64,000 nucleotides of DNA, taken from the NCBI GenBank assembly GCA_963556145.1, contig OY744462.1, positions 4,278,001-4,342,000 on the forward strand. Reading direction: 5' to 3'. Positions 32,250-44,404 of the stretch are shown here, one piece after another. The DNA is from Hygrocybe punicea. Its lineage: Eukaryota > Basidiomycota > Agaricomycetes > Agaricales > Hygrophoraceae. A program made the translations under genes and the position numbers. The notes under the pieces were generated by a model. It was not told where the DNA came from and did not search any database. It saw only the letters and a program-made list of their open reading frames with translations. The stretch's first letter is position 1. Every line of letters starts with the position of its first letter.

Positions 32250-34100
32250 GTGGTGTGGTAGGTTGACCCAGGTACAGCTCTTGCTGGTCAAGGCTGGCTG
32301 GTTGGGTCAACCTGGTGTCAGCTCTGCCATGGAGTCGGTTAACCCAGGGCAGCTATTCCAGGATGGTTGGGTTGACCCAGGCCCAGCTGTTCAAGCCATG
32401 TGGGTTGACCTGGCTGCAGTTATTGTTGCAGCACTGGGTTGACCCCAGTCCAGCTCTTGCTGCAGGCTGGGGTTGACCTAGATGCAGCTGTTGCTGCAGA
32501 ACTGGGTTGACTAGGGCCCAGCACTTGCTGGAGGGTGGGGTGACTGGGGTCCAGCGATTGCTGCAGCACTGGGTTGACCTGGCCCCAGCTCTTGCTGCAG
32601 CACCGGGTCAACCAAGGGCCAGTTATTGCTGCAGCATGGGGTTGACCTGGCCCCAGCTCTTGCTGCAGCACTGGGTCAACCAAGGGCCAGTTATTGCTGC
32701 AGCATGGGGTTGACCTGGTCCCAGCTCTTGCTGCAGCACAGGGTCAACCTGGGCCCAGCTATTGCTGCAGCATTGGGTTGACCTGGGCCCAGCTATTGTT
32801 GCAGCACTGGGTTGACCCGGGTCCAGCACCTGCTGCAGGGCTTGGGTTGACCAGGATCAGCTATTGCTGCAGCACCAGGTCGACCTGGGCCCAGGTATTG
32901 CTGCAGCATTGGGCTGACCTGGGTCCAGCACCTGCAGGGCTTGGGTTGACCAGGATCCAGCTGTTGCTGCACCACCAGGTCGACCTGGGCCCAGCTATTG
33001 CTGCCGCATTGGGTTGACCTGGGCCAGATATTGCTGCAGCATTGGGTCGACCTGGTCCCAGCTCTTGCTGCAGCATTGGGTTGACCTGGCCCCAGCTCTG
33101 GCTGCAGAACCGGGTCAACCCAGGGCCAGCTATTGCTGCAGCATTGGGTCGACCTGGTCCCAGCTCTTGCTGCAGCATTGGGTTGACCTGGCCCCAGCTC
33201 TGGCTGCAGAACCGGGTCAACCCAGGGCCAGCTATTGCTGCAGCATTGGGTTGACCTGGTCCCAGCTCTTTCCGCAGCACTGGGTCGACCTGGGCCCAGC
33301 TCTTGCTGCAGCATTGGGTCAACCCAGGTCCAGCTCTTGTTGCAGCATTGGGTCAACCCAGGTCCAGCACCTGCTGCAGGGCTTGGGTTGACCAGGATCC
33401 AGCTATTGCTGCAGCACTTGGTTGACCCTGGCCCAGCACTTGCTGCAGGGTAGGTTGACCAGGGTCCAGCTATTGCTGCAGCACTGGGTTGACCCAGGTC
33501 CAGCACCTGCTGCAGGGCTTGGGTTGACCGGGAGCCAGCGATTGCTGCAGCACTGGGTTGACCTGGCCCCAGCTCTTGCTGCAGCACCGGGTCAACCCAG
33601 GGCCAGTTATTGCTGCAGCATTAGGTGGACCCAGGTCCAGCACCTGCTGCAGGGCTTGGGTTGACCAGGATCCAGCTATTGCTGCAGCACCAGGTCGACC
33701 TGGGCCCAGCTATTGCTGCAACATTGGGTCGACCTGGGCCAGCTATTGCTGCAGGATTGGGTTGACCTGGCCCCAGCTCTTGCTGCAGCCCCAGGTCGAC
33801 CTGGGCCCAGCTATTGCCACAGCATTGGGTTGACCTCAGCCTAGCTATTGCTGCAGCACTGGGTTGACCCAGGTCCAGCACTTGCTGCAGGATAGGTTGC
33901 CAGGGGCACAGCTCGTTCTGCACCATTGGGTTGATCCTGGACCCACTGATGGGGCAGGCTTGGGTTCACAAGGGTCTGGCTATTGCTCCAGCACTGCGTT
34001 GCCATGCCCAGCTTTTGCTGCAGAAATGGGTTGACCCTGGCCCAGCTCTCCCTGCAGCATTGGGTTGACCAGCGTCCAGCTCTTGCTGCAATGTGGGCTC
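32250..34100. repeat. ~34-bp minisatellite, left arm
   Basis: Units of the type GGGTTGACCTGGGCCCAGCT plus ATTGCTGCAGCATT recur at about 34-bp intervals for roughly fifty copies, with PstI-like CTGCAG in nearly every unit. Copies vary mainly at GGTCGACC/GGTTGACC and AGCTATTG/AGCTCTTG. Confidence 0.9.
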
Positions 34101-34719
34101 ATGTCGGTCGACAGGCTTGCATCACATCCCACTTTGCCTGCATGTATTTCATGTTCCAAACATTGCCAGAGCCCACACCAGCTCAAGCCAATATTTATTC
34201 AGAAACTGCCATATAAAGTAATCAAAATTTTTCAACCTGTACATGACATAAATGTACCACGTAATATAATTTGAATGCACTTATTAAAAACACAGGGAAT
34301 AGCAAAATTAAAATTTTATTATTTTGACAATGCACAATCTCTTACTTTTACTATCAGTCAGCCATTACAGGAGCTACTTATCCCCAATGACAATCTATGA
34401 CAAAATCAGAACTTACCCCACTTGGAATATTGTGCTTTTCTATTCAATATTGCTCAATTCTCCATTGGAATCAATATATATAACCTCACTATTACTTAAA
34501 ATAGACATAAATTTAATGATTATTTTATCCAAATACCTAATTAAATAGTGAAGGGCAGAAGGCAGGTGAGAGGAAGATAGGTGGGTGTGGAGTGGGAGGA
34601 AGGTGGGAGTGGGAGAAGGGAGTGGGAGTGGAGTGGGAGTGGGAGAAGAGGGAAGGTGGGAAGGCAGCAGGGAAGGGAGGGAGACAGAGACGGAGACGGA
34701 GACGGAGACGGAGAGGGAC

Positions 34720-36950
34720 AGGGAGAGAGGGAGGAGAGTGGACTGTACATACGTTCCCGTTGTCCTCGTCGTCTTTGTCTACGTCTCCGCCATCCTCGTC
34801 CCCCTCGTTCCCGTCCCCGTCCCCGTCCCCGTACACGCCGTTCCGGTCCCTGTCGTTCCCGTTCCCGTCATTCCTCTCGTCGTCGTCATCGTCGTCGTTG
34901 TCGTCGTCATCTGCCGTAGTCCTCGTCGTCCGATGGATGGTCGTCGTCGTCTGCGTCGTCCTGTCGTCCCCTAGCTGGCCGTCCCCGTCGTTCCCGTCCC
35001 CGTTGTCCCCGTTCCCAACGTCGTCCTCGTTGTCGTCGTCCCCGTCTCCGTCCCCGTCGTCGTCCTCGTCGATCCCTGGATGGTCGTCGACTCCGTCGTC
35101 CTGTCGTCTCTTCGCTGGCCGTCTCCGTCCCCGTCGTCTTCCCCGGCTGGCCGTCTGTGCCCTCGTTGCCTCTGTCCTCGTCGTTGCCTGCCATCCGCCG
35201 TTTCGGCCCTTCAGTTGGGCGTTGAGGTGACATGGCGCGGGCATGCGTGTTGCGGTCAATTCCAGGCGCGGCAGTGAGAAAGTCCTTCATAAAAACAATA
35301 ATATTAGCTAGCATAGTAATAGTAATAAATTTTGAGAAATATACATACCTTCTACTTGATTTTGCTGCTGTTGCTGTTCTCGTGGACGCATCGTGGAGTA
35401 AGCGAACCCACGCCGGAGGTTGCCGATTGCCCAAACGGGCGCGAGTTGCCTTATATGTAACCAAGATCTTACTTTTCTCAGTGTAATTGCATGGAGCACA
35501 ACAACTGTGTAGCACATTTAAGACCATGTAGGGATAGAATTAGCCTCTAACTACATCCTCCCCAAATTTTGTATTTTATTATGGCATACATAGAGAGATA
35601 TCCATGATTCATTGATACCTCCCTGCCAATTTCGGACCCTTCAAATGCTACTTTACCAATATTGCTCTGAAAAATATGAGAATAATTGTGAAACTACTAT
35701 GTAAAGTATCTATTGTATTGATGATCAGTGCCTGGCACTTGGTGGTCCCAGAATCTGTTGTAGCCAAGAAATGAAAGGTTCAAAGTAAAGCTGAACTTGA
35801 AGCTTGAAGTTCGGACTTGGTTGATGGGTCAGCCACAATGCACAATTCTGTGCATTTGCTTGGCTGAAACAAAGGTCCTGGTCCACCAACAATCAGGCAC
35901 TTATGTGTACCACAATGAGTACTCATTCAAGTACTCCTTAGATTAATTTCAGATTTTTAAGACAAAGTTAGATCATTAAGGGTCCAATTCTGGCAGAGGA
36001 ATGGAATAAATTGTGAATAGCTCTTGATGCAGGGCCGAATAAAATACAAATTTTGGTGTGAGGGTAGATATACCATATTTACACCTTTTGAGGATCTCAC
36101 TTCGGGTATGCATGCATTGTTGTGCATGCTAGAAGATTCAAAAGCTTCAGCGACACTTCCATGTTTGGCAACTCGAACCCGTTTGGGAAATCGGCAACTG
36201 CCGGTTGGCTTTCCCGCGCGAGTTCAAACATCGACTCGTTTTCAACAAGAACGCGTCAACGACAGGAGACGGGTGCAGAGGAGCACCCGAGGTAATTTCT
36301 GATTTTAACTTTTTGGTATTCTTTGCTAATTGTTGACCTTTTGCAGGTACCCCACGCCAAACAGGCGATTCCGAACACCCAACAGCAGAACACAACGCGC
36401 CAGCAAACAGAACGGAAGCCGACGAAAACGGCCACCGTGAGGATGCCGCGAGGCCGGGTACGAGGATGCGCCAACGACCAGGACGGACGGCCGAGACAAC
36501 CACGACGGCAACGACGAGGACAGTCGACGAGGTCACAGACGGCCGGCGAGGGGACGTCGGGGCGGAGAAGGATAGCGACGGGACGACAGGACGACGGAGA
36601 CGACGACGACCATCCGGGGGACGACGACAACCATCCAGGTGACGACGAGGACGACGACGGGGACGGAGACGCGGATGACGACGACAACGAGGACGATGAC
36701 GACGAGGACGGGAACGACGGGAACAGGTACGACAGCGACGGGGACGACGGGGACGAGGACGGCGGAGACGCAGACGAGGACGACGGGACGAGGACGACGG
36801 GACGAGGACGACGGGACGAGGACGACGGGACGAGGACGACAGGATGAGGACGACGGGACGAGGACGGCGGAGATGCAGACGAAGACGACGAGGACGACGG
36901 AAACGCGAGAGGTATGTACATCCCACCCCTGCTCCCTCTCCCTCTCCCTA
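34720..36950. repeat. GC-rich triplet-composed centre of the nested element
   Basis: The left side (34.68-35.22 kb) is GTCCCCGTC/GTCGTC-rich. The right side (36.41-36.90 kb) is GACGACGGGACGAGG-rich. The blocks resemble each other in composition but are not obvious copies. 35.53-36.15 kb is AT-richer and unique. Open frames here code only for R/D/S/P homopolymer-like products, so I do not call genes. Confidence 0.6.
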
Positions 36951-37639
36951 TCCCAGTCCTCCTCCATCTCCATCTCCCTCTCCCTCTCCCTGCTGCCCTT
37001 CCCTCCTGCCTCCACCTTCCCTCTTCTCCCACTCCCACCCCCTTCTCCCACACCCATCCCCTTCTCCCATTCCCACCTTTCTCCACTCCCACTCCCCACT
37101 CCCACTCCCTTCTCCCACTCCCACCGTCTTCCCACTCCACACCCACCTATCTTCCTCTCACCTGCCTTCTGCCCTTCACTATTTAATTAGGTATTTGGAT
37201 AAAATAATCATTAAATTTATGTGTCTATTTTAAGTAATAGTGAGGTTATATATATTGATTCCAATGGAGAATTGAGCAATATTGAATAGAAAAGCACAAT
37301 ATTCCAAGTGGGGTAAGTTCTGATTTTGTCATAGATTGTCATTGGGGATAAGTAGCTCCTGTAATGGCTGACTGATAGTAAAAGTAAGAGATTGTGCATT
37401 GTCAAAATAATAAAATTTTAATTTTGCTATTCCCTGTGTTTTTAATAAGTGCATTCAAATTATATTACGTGGTACATTTATGTCATGTACAGGTTGAAAA
37501 ATTTTGATTACTTTATATGGCAGTTTCTGAATAAATATTGGCTTGAGCTGGTGTGGGCTCTGGCAATGTTTGGAACATGAAATACATGCAGGCAAAGTGG
37601 GATGTGATGCAAGCCTGTCGACCGACATGAGCCCACATT

Positions 37640-39260
37640 GCAGCAAGAGCTGGACGCTGGTCAACCCAATGCTGCAGGGAGAGCTGGGCCAGGGTCAACC
37701 CATTTCTGCAGCAAAAGCTGGGCATGGCAACGCAGTGCTGGAGCAATAGCCAGACCCTTGTGAACCCAAGCCTGCCCCATCAGTGGGTCCAGGATCAACC
37801 CAATGGTGCAGAACGAGCTGTGCCCCTGGCAACCTATCCTGCAGCAAGTGCTGGACCTGGGTCAACCCAGTGCTGCAGCAATAGCTAGGCTGAGGTCAAC
37901 CCAATGCTGTGGCAATAGCTGGGCCCAGGTCGACCTGGGGCTGCAGCAAGAGCTGGGGCCAGGTCAACCCAATCCTGCAGCAATAGCTGGCCCAGGTCGA
38001 CCCAATGTTGCAGCAATAGCTGGGCCCAGGTCGACCTGGTGCTGCAGCAATAGCTGGATCCTGGTCAACCCAAGCCCTGCAGCAGGTGCTGGACCTGGGT
38101 CCACCTAATGCTGCAGCAATAACTGGCCCTGGGTTGACCCGGTGCTGCAGCAAGAGCTGGGGCCAGGTCAACCCAGTGCTGCAGCAATCGCTGGCTCCCG
38201 GTCAACCCAAGCCCTGCAGCAGGTGCTGGACCTGGGTCAACCCAGTGCTGCAGCAATAGCTGGACCCTGGTCAACCTACCCTGCAGCAAGTGCTGGGCCA
38301 GGGTCAACCAAGTGCTGCAGCAATAGCTGGATCCTGGTCAACCCAAGCCCTGCAGCAGGTGCTGGACCTGGGTTGACCCAATGCTGCAACAAGAGCTGGA
38401 CCTGGGTTGACCCAATGCTGCAGCAAGAGCTGGGCCCAGGTCGACCCAGTGCTGCGGAAAGAGCTGGGAACCCAATGCTGCAGCAATAGCTGGCCCTGGG
38501 TTGACCCGGTTCTGCAGCCAGAGCTGGGGCCAGGTCAACCCAATGCTGCAGCAAGAGCTGGGACCAGGTCGACCCAATGCTGCAGCAATATCTGGCCCAG
38601 GTCAACCCAATGCGGCAGCAATAGCTGGGCCCAGGTCGACCTGGTGCTGCAGAAATAGCTGATCCTGGTCAACCCAAGCCCTGCAGCAGGTGCTGGACCC
38701 GGGTCAACCCAGTGCTGCAACAATAGCTGGGCCCAGGTCAACCCAATGCTGCAGCAATAGCTGGGCCCAGGTTGACCCTGTGCTGCAGCAAGAGCTGGGA
38801 CCAGGTCAACCCCATGCTGCAGCAATAACTGGCCCTTGGTTGACCCAGTGCTGCAGCAAGAGCTGGGGCCAGGTCAACCCCATGCTGCAGCAATAACTGG
38901 CCCTTGGTTGACCCGGTGCTGCAGCAAGAGCTGGGGCCAGGTCAACCCAGTGCTGCAGCAATCGCTGGACCCCAGTCACCCCACCCTCCAGCAAGTGCTG
39001 GGCCCTAGTCAACCCAGTTCTGCAGCAACAGCTGCATCTAGGTCAACCCCAGCCTGCAGCAAGAGCTGGACTGGGGTCAACCCAGTGCTGCAACAATAAC
39101 TGCAGCCAGGTCAACCCACATGGCTTGAACAGCTGGGCCTGGGTCAACCCAACCATCCTGGAATAGCTGCCCTGGGTTAACCGACTCCATGGCAGAGCTG
39201 ACACCAGGTTGACCCAACCAGCCAGCCTTGACCAGCAAGAGCTGTACCTGGGTCAACCTA
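37640..39260. repeat. ~34-bp minisatellite, right arm (inverted)
   Basis: This is the inverted counterpart of the left-arm array, with the order of variant units largely preserved. It lacks some units present on the left (for example around 38468, where GGGAACCCAATGC joins two distant left-arm units). Confidence 0.9.
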
Positions 39261-39391
39261 CCACACCACATTTCCCCAGCAAGTGCTGTCTTTGGGGTTA
39301 ACCTACCCCCCCAGCAAGCAACTGCGCTATGTGTACCTACCTTTTGCAACTATATCTGCGATTGGGTTAACCAAAACGACTGGGTCTACTG

Positions 39392-39399
39392 GGTACTCC
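39392..39399. repeat. Target duplication of the nested inverted element, right copy
   Basis: This is the exact copy of GGTACTCC at 32121-32128, immediately followed by the resumed pol coding sequence. Confidence 0.88.
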
Positions 39400-40976
39400 C
39401 TGATTGGGAGGTGTCACGCGGCCTCACGTTCGACCTGTTCGCGGTTGACGAGGAACCGGACCTATACTCCTCGCTGCACGCGTGCTTCCAGGCCGAGCGC
39501 GCGTTCCTGGAGGTGATTGATGTGCTGCTTGGCATTCCACAAGACGCCAGCGAGCGTGACCAGCGACATGCCGCCCACCGCGCGAAGGACTTCCTCATCG
39601 AAAACAGCCGCCTGTGGAAGATCGGTGGCGCCACCGTAGCCCGGGCTGTCTCCAGGCGGGAGTGCATCACCAAGGCAGAAGCTGTGGAACTGGCTAGAGT
39701 GGAACATGCGAAGACGCACCAGGGCCGCGACGCCATCAAGATGCAGCTGCTAGACCGGGTTTGCAGCCCATTCCTTGACGCCTCCGTGTCCATAGCGATA
39801 CGGGAGTGCGGCCATTGCAAGAACTTTGGTAACACCCACCTCCACGCGCTACTGAAGCCCATCATCCGCCGCCAGCCCTTCGAACTCCTCGTGGGCAACT
39901 ATACTTCCATGCCCCCGGGGAAAGGTGGGTTTTCCAAAATTGGCCTTTACGCTGACATCTTTTCCAGGAAGCTGTTCGCCTTCAAAGCCAAGTCGGCTTC
40001 TGGGAAGACGACAGTGGACAGCCTCATGCGAATCGCCACCACGTACATGGCCCCGGATGTCTTTATGTCCGATGGTGGCAGTCACTTCGACTGCGAGGTG
40101 GTGCGTGATTGCTGCGCTGACCTGGGTACTAAACACCACGTCGTAGCCGCCTACTCCCCATGGATCAACGGCCTTATCGAGGGCTCTAACAAGATCCTAC
40201 TGAACACGCTGAAGCGCCTATGCACCCCTGGCCTGGGTGAAGATGACTATGACTGCATGGCTGCGGAGGACATCCCGTGGAACTGGCCCAAGCACCTCGA
40301 CGCCGCGGTCAAGAGTCTCTCCAATTGTGTGCTGCCCTCGCTCAAGTTCTCGCCAAACGAACTATTCTTTGCGCTCCCAATGGATGCGTCCGGCCCCGTC
40401 GACTCTGAAGCAGTCCACCTACCCACTGAGGCAGACCTCGCGGTTCACATGGCGTATGCCGAGCAGATGCACCTCGATGGTTGGTCCTGCGCAGTCAATC
40501 ACGCTGCATGGCGGAGAGCAATCTTTGACATGAAAGTCCTGAGCCGGGCCTCAAGAGAAGTTATATTCAAGACTGATCAACTAGTACAGGTGTATCGCAG
40601 TGATCTGATCAACGTATTTTCTAGTGAACGCAAGCTGGTACCCTTTTGGTCCCCCCCACGCCGTGTCGTGTCGCGCATCCGAAACTCCTACGTATTGGAG
40701 ACGTTAGATGGCACCCCATTGAGCGGCACCTTTAACGCCAGACGACTCCAACTATTCGAGCTCAGAGAAGGGACGAAGCTTGCAGCTGCCGAAGCCTCGA
40801 GACCCAAGCAAGACAACTGTGGGGAGACCGGAGAGCGGGTGGGGTTAGAGACAGGTGATGAGGGTGTCCCATTGCTGGACGGCTCAGTGACAGGGACTGG
40901 GGAGGTTGATCTTGATGGTAGCGATGAGGGCATCGCTAAAGGAGGGGGGGCACTTGGATTAGGTGTGCCTGGGTAG
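39400..40976 (+). CDS. Gypsy integrase, separated from RT by the nested element
   Basis: The 3' part of pol resumes here as PDWEVSRGLTFDLFAVDEEP and stays open to the TAG at 40974. The zinc domain has THQGRDAIKM with upstream EHAKTH histidines and the ECGHCKNFG cysteine pair (H2C2). The DDE core keeps GLYADIFSRKLFAFK, FMSDGGSHFDCEVV and SPWINGLIEGSNKIL, so all three acidic residues are present. The C-terminal part has VSRIRNSYVLETLDGTPL and ends with an acidic/glycine tail, without a chromodomain. Known: integrase inserts the cDNA. It has no start codon of its own at the right place, so this copy is probably not expressed as a working enzyme. Confidence 0.8.
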
Positions 40977-41102
40977 TCACGTGACTGGAGTTCCCACGGT
41001 TCGATTCCCTTTAGTAGACAGATGTGTGTTTCAGGTAGAGTCAGTCCTACATGATGACGTGATTCGAGAGGATCTCAGGGTAGCAGCCTCTGTCCCACTC
41101 CA
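40955..41102 (+). repeat. Gypsy 3' LTR
   Basis: This LTR is identical by eye over 148 bp to the 5' LTR. The G-rich run AAAGGAGGGGGGG lies just upstream as the likely polypurine tract. Confidence 0.9.
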
Positions 41103-41273
41103 CCGTGAGCTGAAGAAGCCCCCCAAAGGCTGAATGGATCTGGCCCATCGACTGGTGGCAGCCTGTGTCTCCAAGTCATCGCCTATGACAAATTTCCACA
41201 CAAAGTCCTGCAGGTGTGCTGGCAAGAGGAGGTTGGGATTAAATCCCAGGTGCTCAGGGAGGCCAGGTCATCT

Positions 41274-41794
41274 AGAGGTGAAGCCCATGAGCTCAGACAT
41301 TGGCCCTCAGCAAAGAATCTGCCCGTGTCTTAGCGTTCGCTGGTCCACTCGGCCCCAGGGTTGATTCCTGAATGGCCCAGCGAGCGGTGAGGTGCCGGCA
41401 GGGAATGGAGGACTTACTCGGCACTAGTGGTAGGAAACGACACGTGTCTGGGAACCCAAGAACACGCCTAGACGAGGAGACGCCGGAGGTACGAAAGAAT
41501 GCATGTCTGGGAGCCCAAGAACATGCCTGGACGGGGAGACCAAAGGTAAAACTGAGCATGGAGGAGGAAGTGCTGGGGTAGGAAAAGCCACGTGTCTGGG
41601 AACCCAAGAACATGCCAGTTGCAGATACGAGAGAAAGGGAGAGAGCGCATGTCTGGGAGCCCAAGAACACACTGGAGAAGACAAGGGAAACAATGGGACA
41701 AATGAGTGTATAAGTCACAAATAAATACAAATAAATAAATACAAATATATCCAAACAAGGTTGGACATTGCGCGACTTCTAAGTTCATCAGCGT
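41274..41794 (+). repeat. Left inverted-repeat arm with subterminal 25-bp repeats
   Basis: This segment plus 46923-47058 is the inverted copy of 56137-56788. It contains four or five copies of GTGTCTGGGAACCCAAGAAC (or CATGTCTGGGAGCCCAAGAAC) at about 41445-41675. Such short subterminal arrays are usual in CACTA/Tnp2-type elements, where the transposase binds. Related but diverged copies occur at 52.01-52.09 kb. A true terminal CACTA motif was not located. Confidence 0.75.
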
Positions 41795-42417
41795 TGTGAC
41801 GGCGAGTTAGGTTGTAGATCCGAATGTGAATCTACGGAAAGGGTGATCAGCTAAGAAGTGATCAGAGGAGTTTATTGTCTATAGTCTAGTCAATCCAACC
41901 CGAATCCAGGGTTCTGGATCAGAGGGGAAGTGAAGGGAGTGGAGTACGAAGACTAATGAGATGATACGAAGGCTAACGAAGCGAGGACTAAGAAGTAGAA
42001 CTGAAGGGATGCAATACGATAGGATGTAATATGATATGGTGGGATATGATAATATATATGTTGTAGTATAAGGGTACATCTTTTATACTACTGGGAGAGA
42101 TCCTGTGCTGTAGTAACTATGTACTACAAGCGAAGGCTGTAACTGATGGTAGAGAGGTGGAGCGGAGTATAGGGGGAATGGTGCTATGTACTAAGTAACG
42201 GGAAACGAAGATATATCATATGTAACTATATACGTACTGATTCCGGGTCGTTAGAGACATCGCATCTTGAGTATGAACGATTCCGGAGGCGGAATCCGGA
42301 GCGGAATCGACGGAAAAGACCGGAAACGGGCGGAATTGATGATACGTGAATGGGAATGGACGAGGACGAAGTGGGATATGAAGAGGATTCGGGTCCAGAG
42401 GGCCCGGAGCCTCTACA
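41795..42417 (-). repeat. LTR, left copy (623 bp)
   Basis: It begins TGTGACGGCG and ends CCTCTACA, so it has TG...CA ends in either orientation. It carries the 10-bp segment GGCTAACGAA that the right copy lacks. Confidence 0.92.
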
Positions 42418-42754
42418 TCCGGTCAGGACTCAGATAGAGACCATCCCTGGTCGATCCATACGAAATAACAAAGATACCGGGGTCGTGGGAATAAATGAGC
42501 GGAGGCGATGTCGAAAACGGGCGGAAACAATGGTACAACGTGAACGAGATCGAAGCCGGCGGGTATCGAAGCGTCGGGAAGCAGTGGTCCGGAGCTACTA
42601 AAAGAGGGTGGAGCGAAACGGCTGGATAAAGGAACAACGGTCACGTGACGGGGCAACAAATACAAACAAGAAAACTTTTCAACGCGACTTCAACAATCTC
42701 GACAACATCCTCAACAAGCCCAACAAACCCAACAAACACCAACACCAACACCAG

Positions 42755-42961
42755 ATGTCGACGGAATACAACAATTTCCTCAACAATCTCGATGCGGAAA
42801 CGCGGCAAGACTTCGAGAGCGCCGTAGCCGAGTTACTAGAAGTCGACGCGGCCGGAATCGATATCGTACGCGACAGATTCGAGAACGAAGCACGGCAATG
42901 GGTGGTGAGACGACGACGGGCCATGGTAAGAGATCCCGTTCCCGTAAACGGCATGGACTAA
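42755..42961 (+). CDS. Small 68-aa ORF ahead of the plus-strand gene
   Basis: The frame MSTEYNNFLNNLDAETRQDF... is acidic then basic (WVVRRRRAMV) and ends five bases before the next ATG. It may be a separate peptide, a regulatory upstream ORF, or the true N-terminus of the following protein with a frameshift between. Nothing in it is recognisable. Confidence 0.35.
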   Translation: MSTEYNNFLNNLDAETRQDFESAVAELLEVDAAGIDIVRDRFENEARQWVVRRRRAMVRDPVPVNGMD

Positions 42962-42965
42962 CGAT

Positions 42966-44325
42966 ATGCGACAGCGGAACTACAGGGGAATCTTGACGGA
43001 AATCCGAGACAATGGAATCGACGTGACGGAACCGAGGGATTTCTCGATGGGCGGAGAGATGGTGGTCGAGGTCGAGGAATGGTTGCAGAATCGTGAGGAG
43101 TACAAGAAGCGGGAACGGGAAGAGGCCGTGCGTCGGGAAGTCGAGGAAGCGTCACGTTTGCAGGAGGAGAAGGAGGAGGAAGCGAGGAAGCAACAGGTCG
43201 AGGAGGCGGAAAGGATCGAGCGGGAATGGGCGGAGGAATCGCGTCAATACGAAGAGGAGATGAATAGGAGGGCGGAGGCGGAGAAGCGGATCGAGGAGGC
43301 GGAAAGGATCGAGCGGCAACGGGCGGAGGAATCGCGCCAATACGAAGAGGAGATGAATAGGAGGGCGGAGGTGGAGAAGCGGATCGAGGAGGCGGAAAGG
43401 GCGAAGGCGGCAGAGGCAGCAAAAAGGGATAATGCAGCCGCGAAAAGGGACCGGGAGGAGACTGCACAAACCAGCGATCACGGAAGCGAGGACGAGGAGG
43501 ACACCTGGTCCAACCAACAACTACGAAAATACGAGCGGCTTCAAGCACTCAACGCGATTAAACACAAAAAGCTCAACCGGGATAAGAGGGTCAACCGGGA
43601 CGACGAGACCGTTCACGGGGACTACAACAGCGGCAACGATTTCTCGAATGCGAGCGGGAACGAGGACGCGGAACCGAAGGGAAAGATTCCGGGGGTAAGT
43701 GATATCTCGCGGACTCGTATATCCGTGGTGCCTAACTAATCCATAGTACATGCAGTCGTTCCGTATCCGGCAATGCGATGCGTGCGTGACCGCCAACGCG
43801 GTTTGTCGCGGAATCGAGGGATACGCGTGCGATCGGTGCAAAAGACTTAAACGACGTTGCGGATTGTCGACGAAGGGACCGGCCACCGGATCTGGAAAAG
43901 CGGAAAGAAAAGGGAAGGCGAAGGCGGGTAGTCCGAAGAGAAAGGTCGTCGCGAAGAAGATACCAAAGCCCGTGAGGAAGCCTAGGTTGCGGACCGGAGA
44001 GGCGTCGACGAGTAAGCGGACGTTGACCGACGTCGAACCGGATACGGAATCGGAGCGGGACGAAGGGAGACGAGGAAATCCGTTCAAGCACCCGCGGATC
44101 GGAGCCGGAATCAACGACCACGTCCGGGCAGTACGCAAGATGGCGACGGAAACGCAAAGGGAGATATCGACGATCGCGGACGGCCTCTCTGAATACGTCG
44201 CGGAGGTCCACACCAAGCTAACCCGTTGGACGCAGGAGCTAAATCGACTACGCGCGAACCAGGCCCATATCCTGGGTCAACTCGACCTAATCAACACGAA
44301 ACTCGACGAAAGGAGAAGGGAGTAA
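42966..44325 (+). CDS. Coiled-coil protein with a fungal-type cysteine cluster, spliced
   Basis: Two exons (42966-43694 and 43747-44325) flank a textbook 52-nt intron with GTAAGT donor, CTAAC branch site and TAG acceptor, giving 435 aa. Residues about 40-150 form a charged coiled coil with two near-identical repeats of EESRQYEEEMNRRAE. The second exon opens with CDACVTANAVC...CDRCKRLKRRC, resembling a Zn(2)C6-like binuclear cluster, followed by basic nuclear-localisation-like runs and a final helical segment (LTRWTQELNRLRANQAHIL). Function is unknown. Cysteine clusters of this kind occur in Agaricomycete retroelement-linked proteins. It is transcribed opposite to the gag-like ORF and converges on it with about 80 bp between. 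Confidence 0.65.
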
Positions 44326-44404
44326 AAGGGGAATGGACGAAAAGGGAAGGGAAAGCGGAACGTCAAACAATGTATATAAAATAAAAATAGAGTATATAAT
44401 AAAA

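Larger units (their letters stand above)
32129..39391. mobile_element. 7.26-kb long-inverted-repeat element nested in Gypsy pol
   Basis: The termini are AGTAGACCCAGTCGTTTTGG and its inverted copy ending GGGTCTACTG, flanked by an 8-bp (or 7-bp) duplication, which suggests hAT-type integration. Arms of about 2.6 kb (32129-34.72 kb) and about 2.45 kb (36.95-39391) are nearly exact inverted copies. Each has a ~75-bp tip, a long ~34-bp minisatellite block, an AT-rich ~450-bp segment and a GAGTGGGAGTGG-rich segment. The centre (about 34.7-37.0 kb) is GACGACGAC/GTCGTC-rich and has a mostly unique core at 35.53-36.15 kb. No transposase is recognised. D/R-rich open frames come from the triplet composition. 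Confidence 0.85.
27312..41102 (+). mobile_element. Ty3/Gypsy LTR retrotransposon with a nested 7.26-kb insertion
   Basis: Identical 148-bp LTRs (27312-27459 and 40955-41102) enclose gag, protease, reverse transcriptase/RNase H and integrase, in the Gypsy order. CCGT is duplicated outside both ends (27308-27311 and 41103-41106). Native length without the nested element is about 6.5 kb. gag has two TGA stops, protease and RT lie in different frames, and both RT active-site aspartates are asparagine, so the copy is not autonomous. A G-rich polypurine tract (about 40938-40950) precedes the 3' LTR. No chromodomain was found after the integrase. Confidence 0.9.

Noticed and set aside
32250..34100. 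CRISPR-like regular repeat array
   Set aside because: Units are contiguous with no unique spacers, and the host is eukaryotic; it is a minisatellite.
34581..37190. Many long R/D/S/P-rich reading frames in the centre of the nested inverted element
   Set aside because: They arise from GACGAC/GTCGTC and GTCCCC repeats, overlap on all frames and lack any fold-like text.
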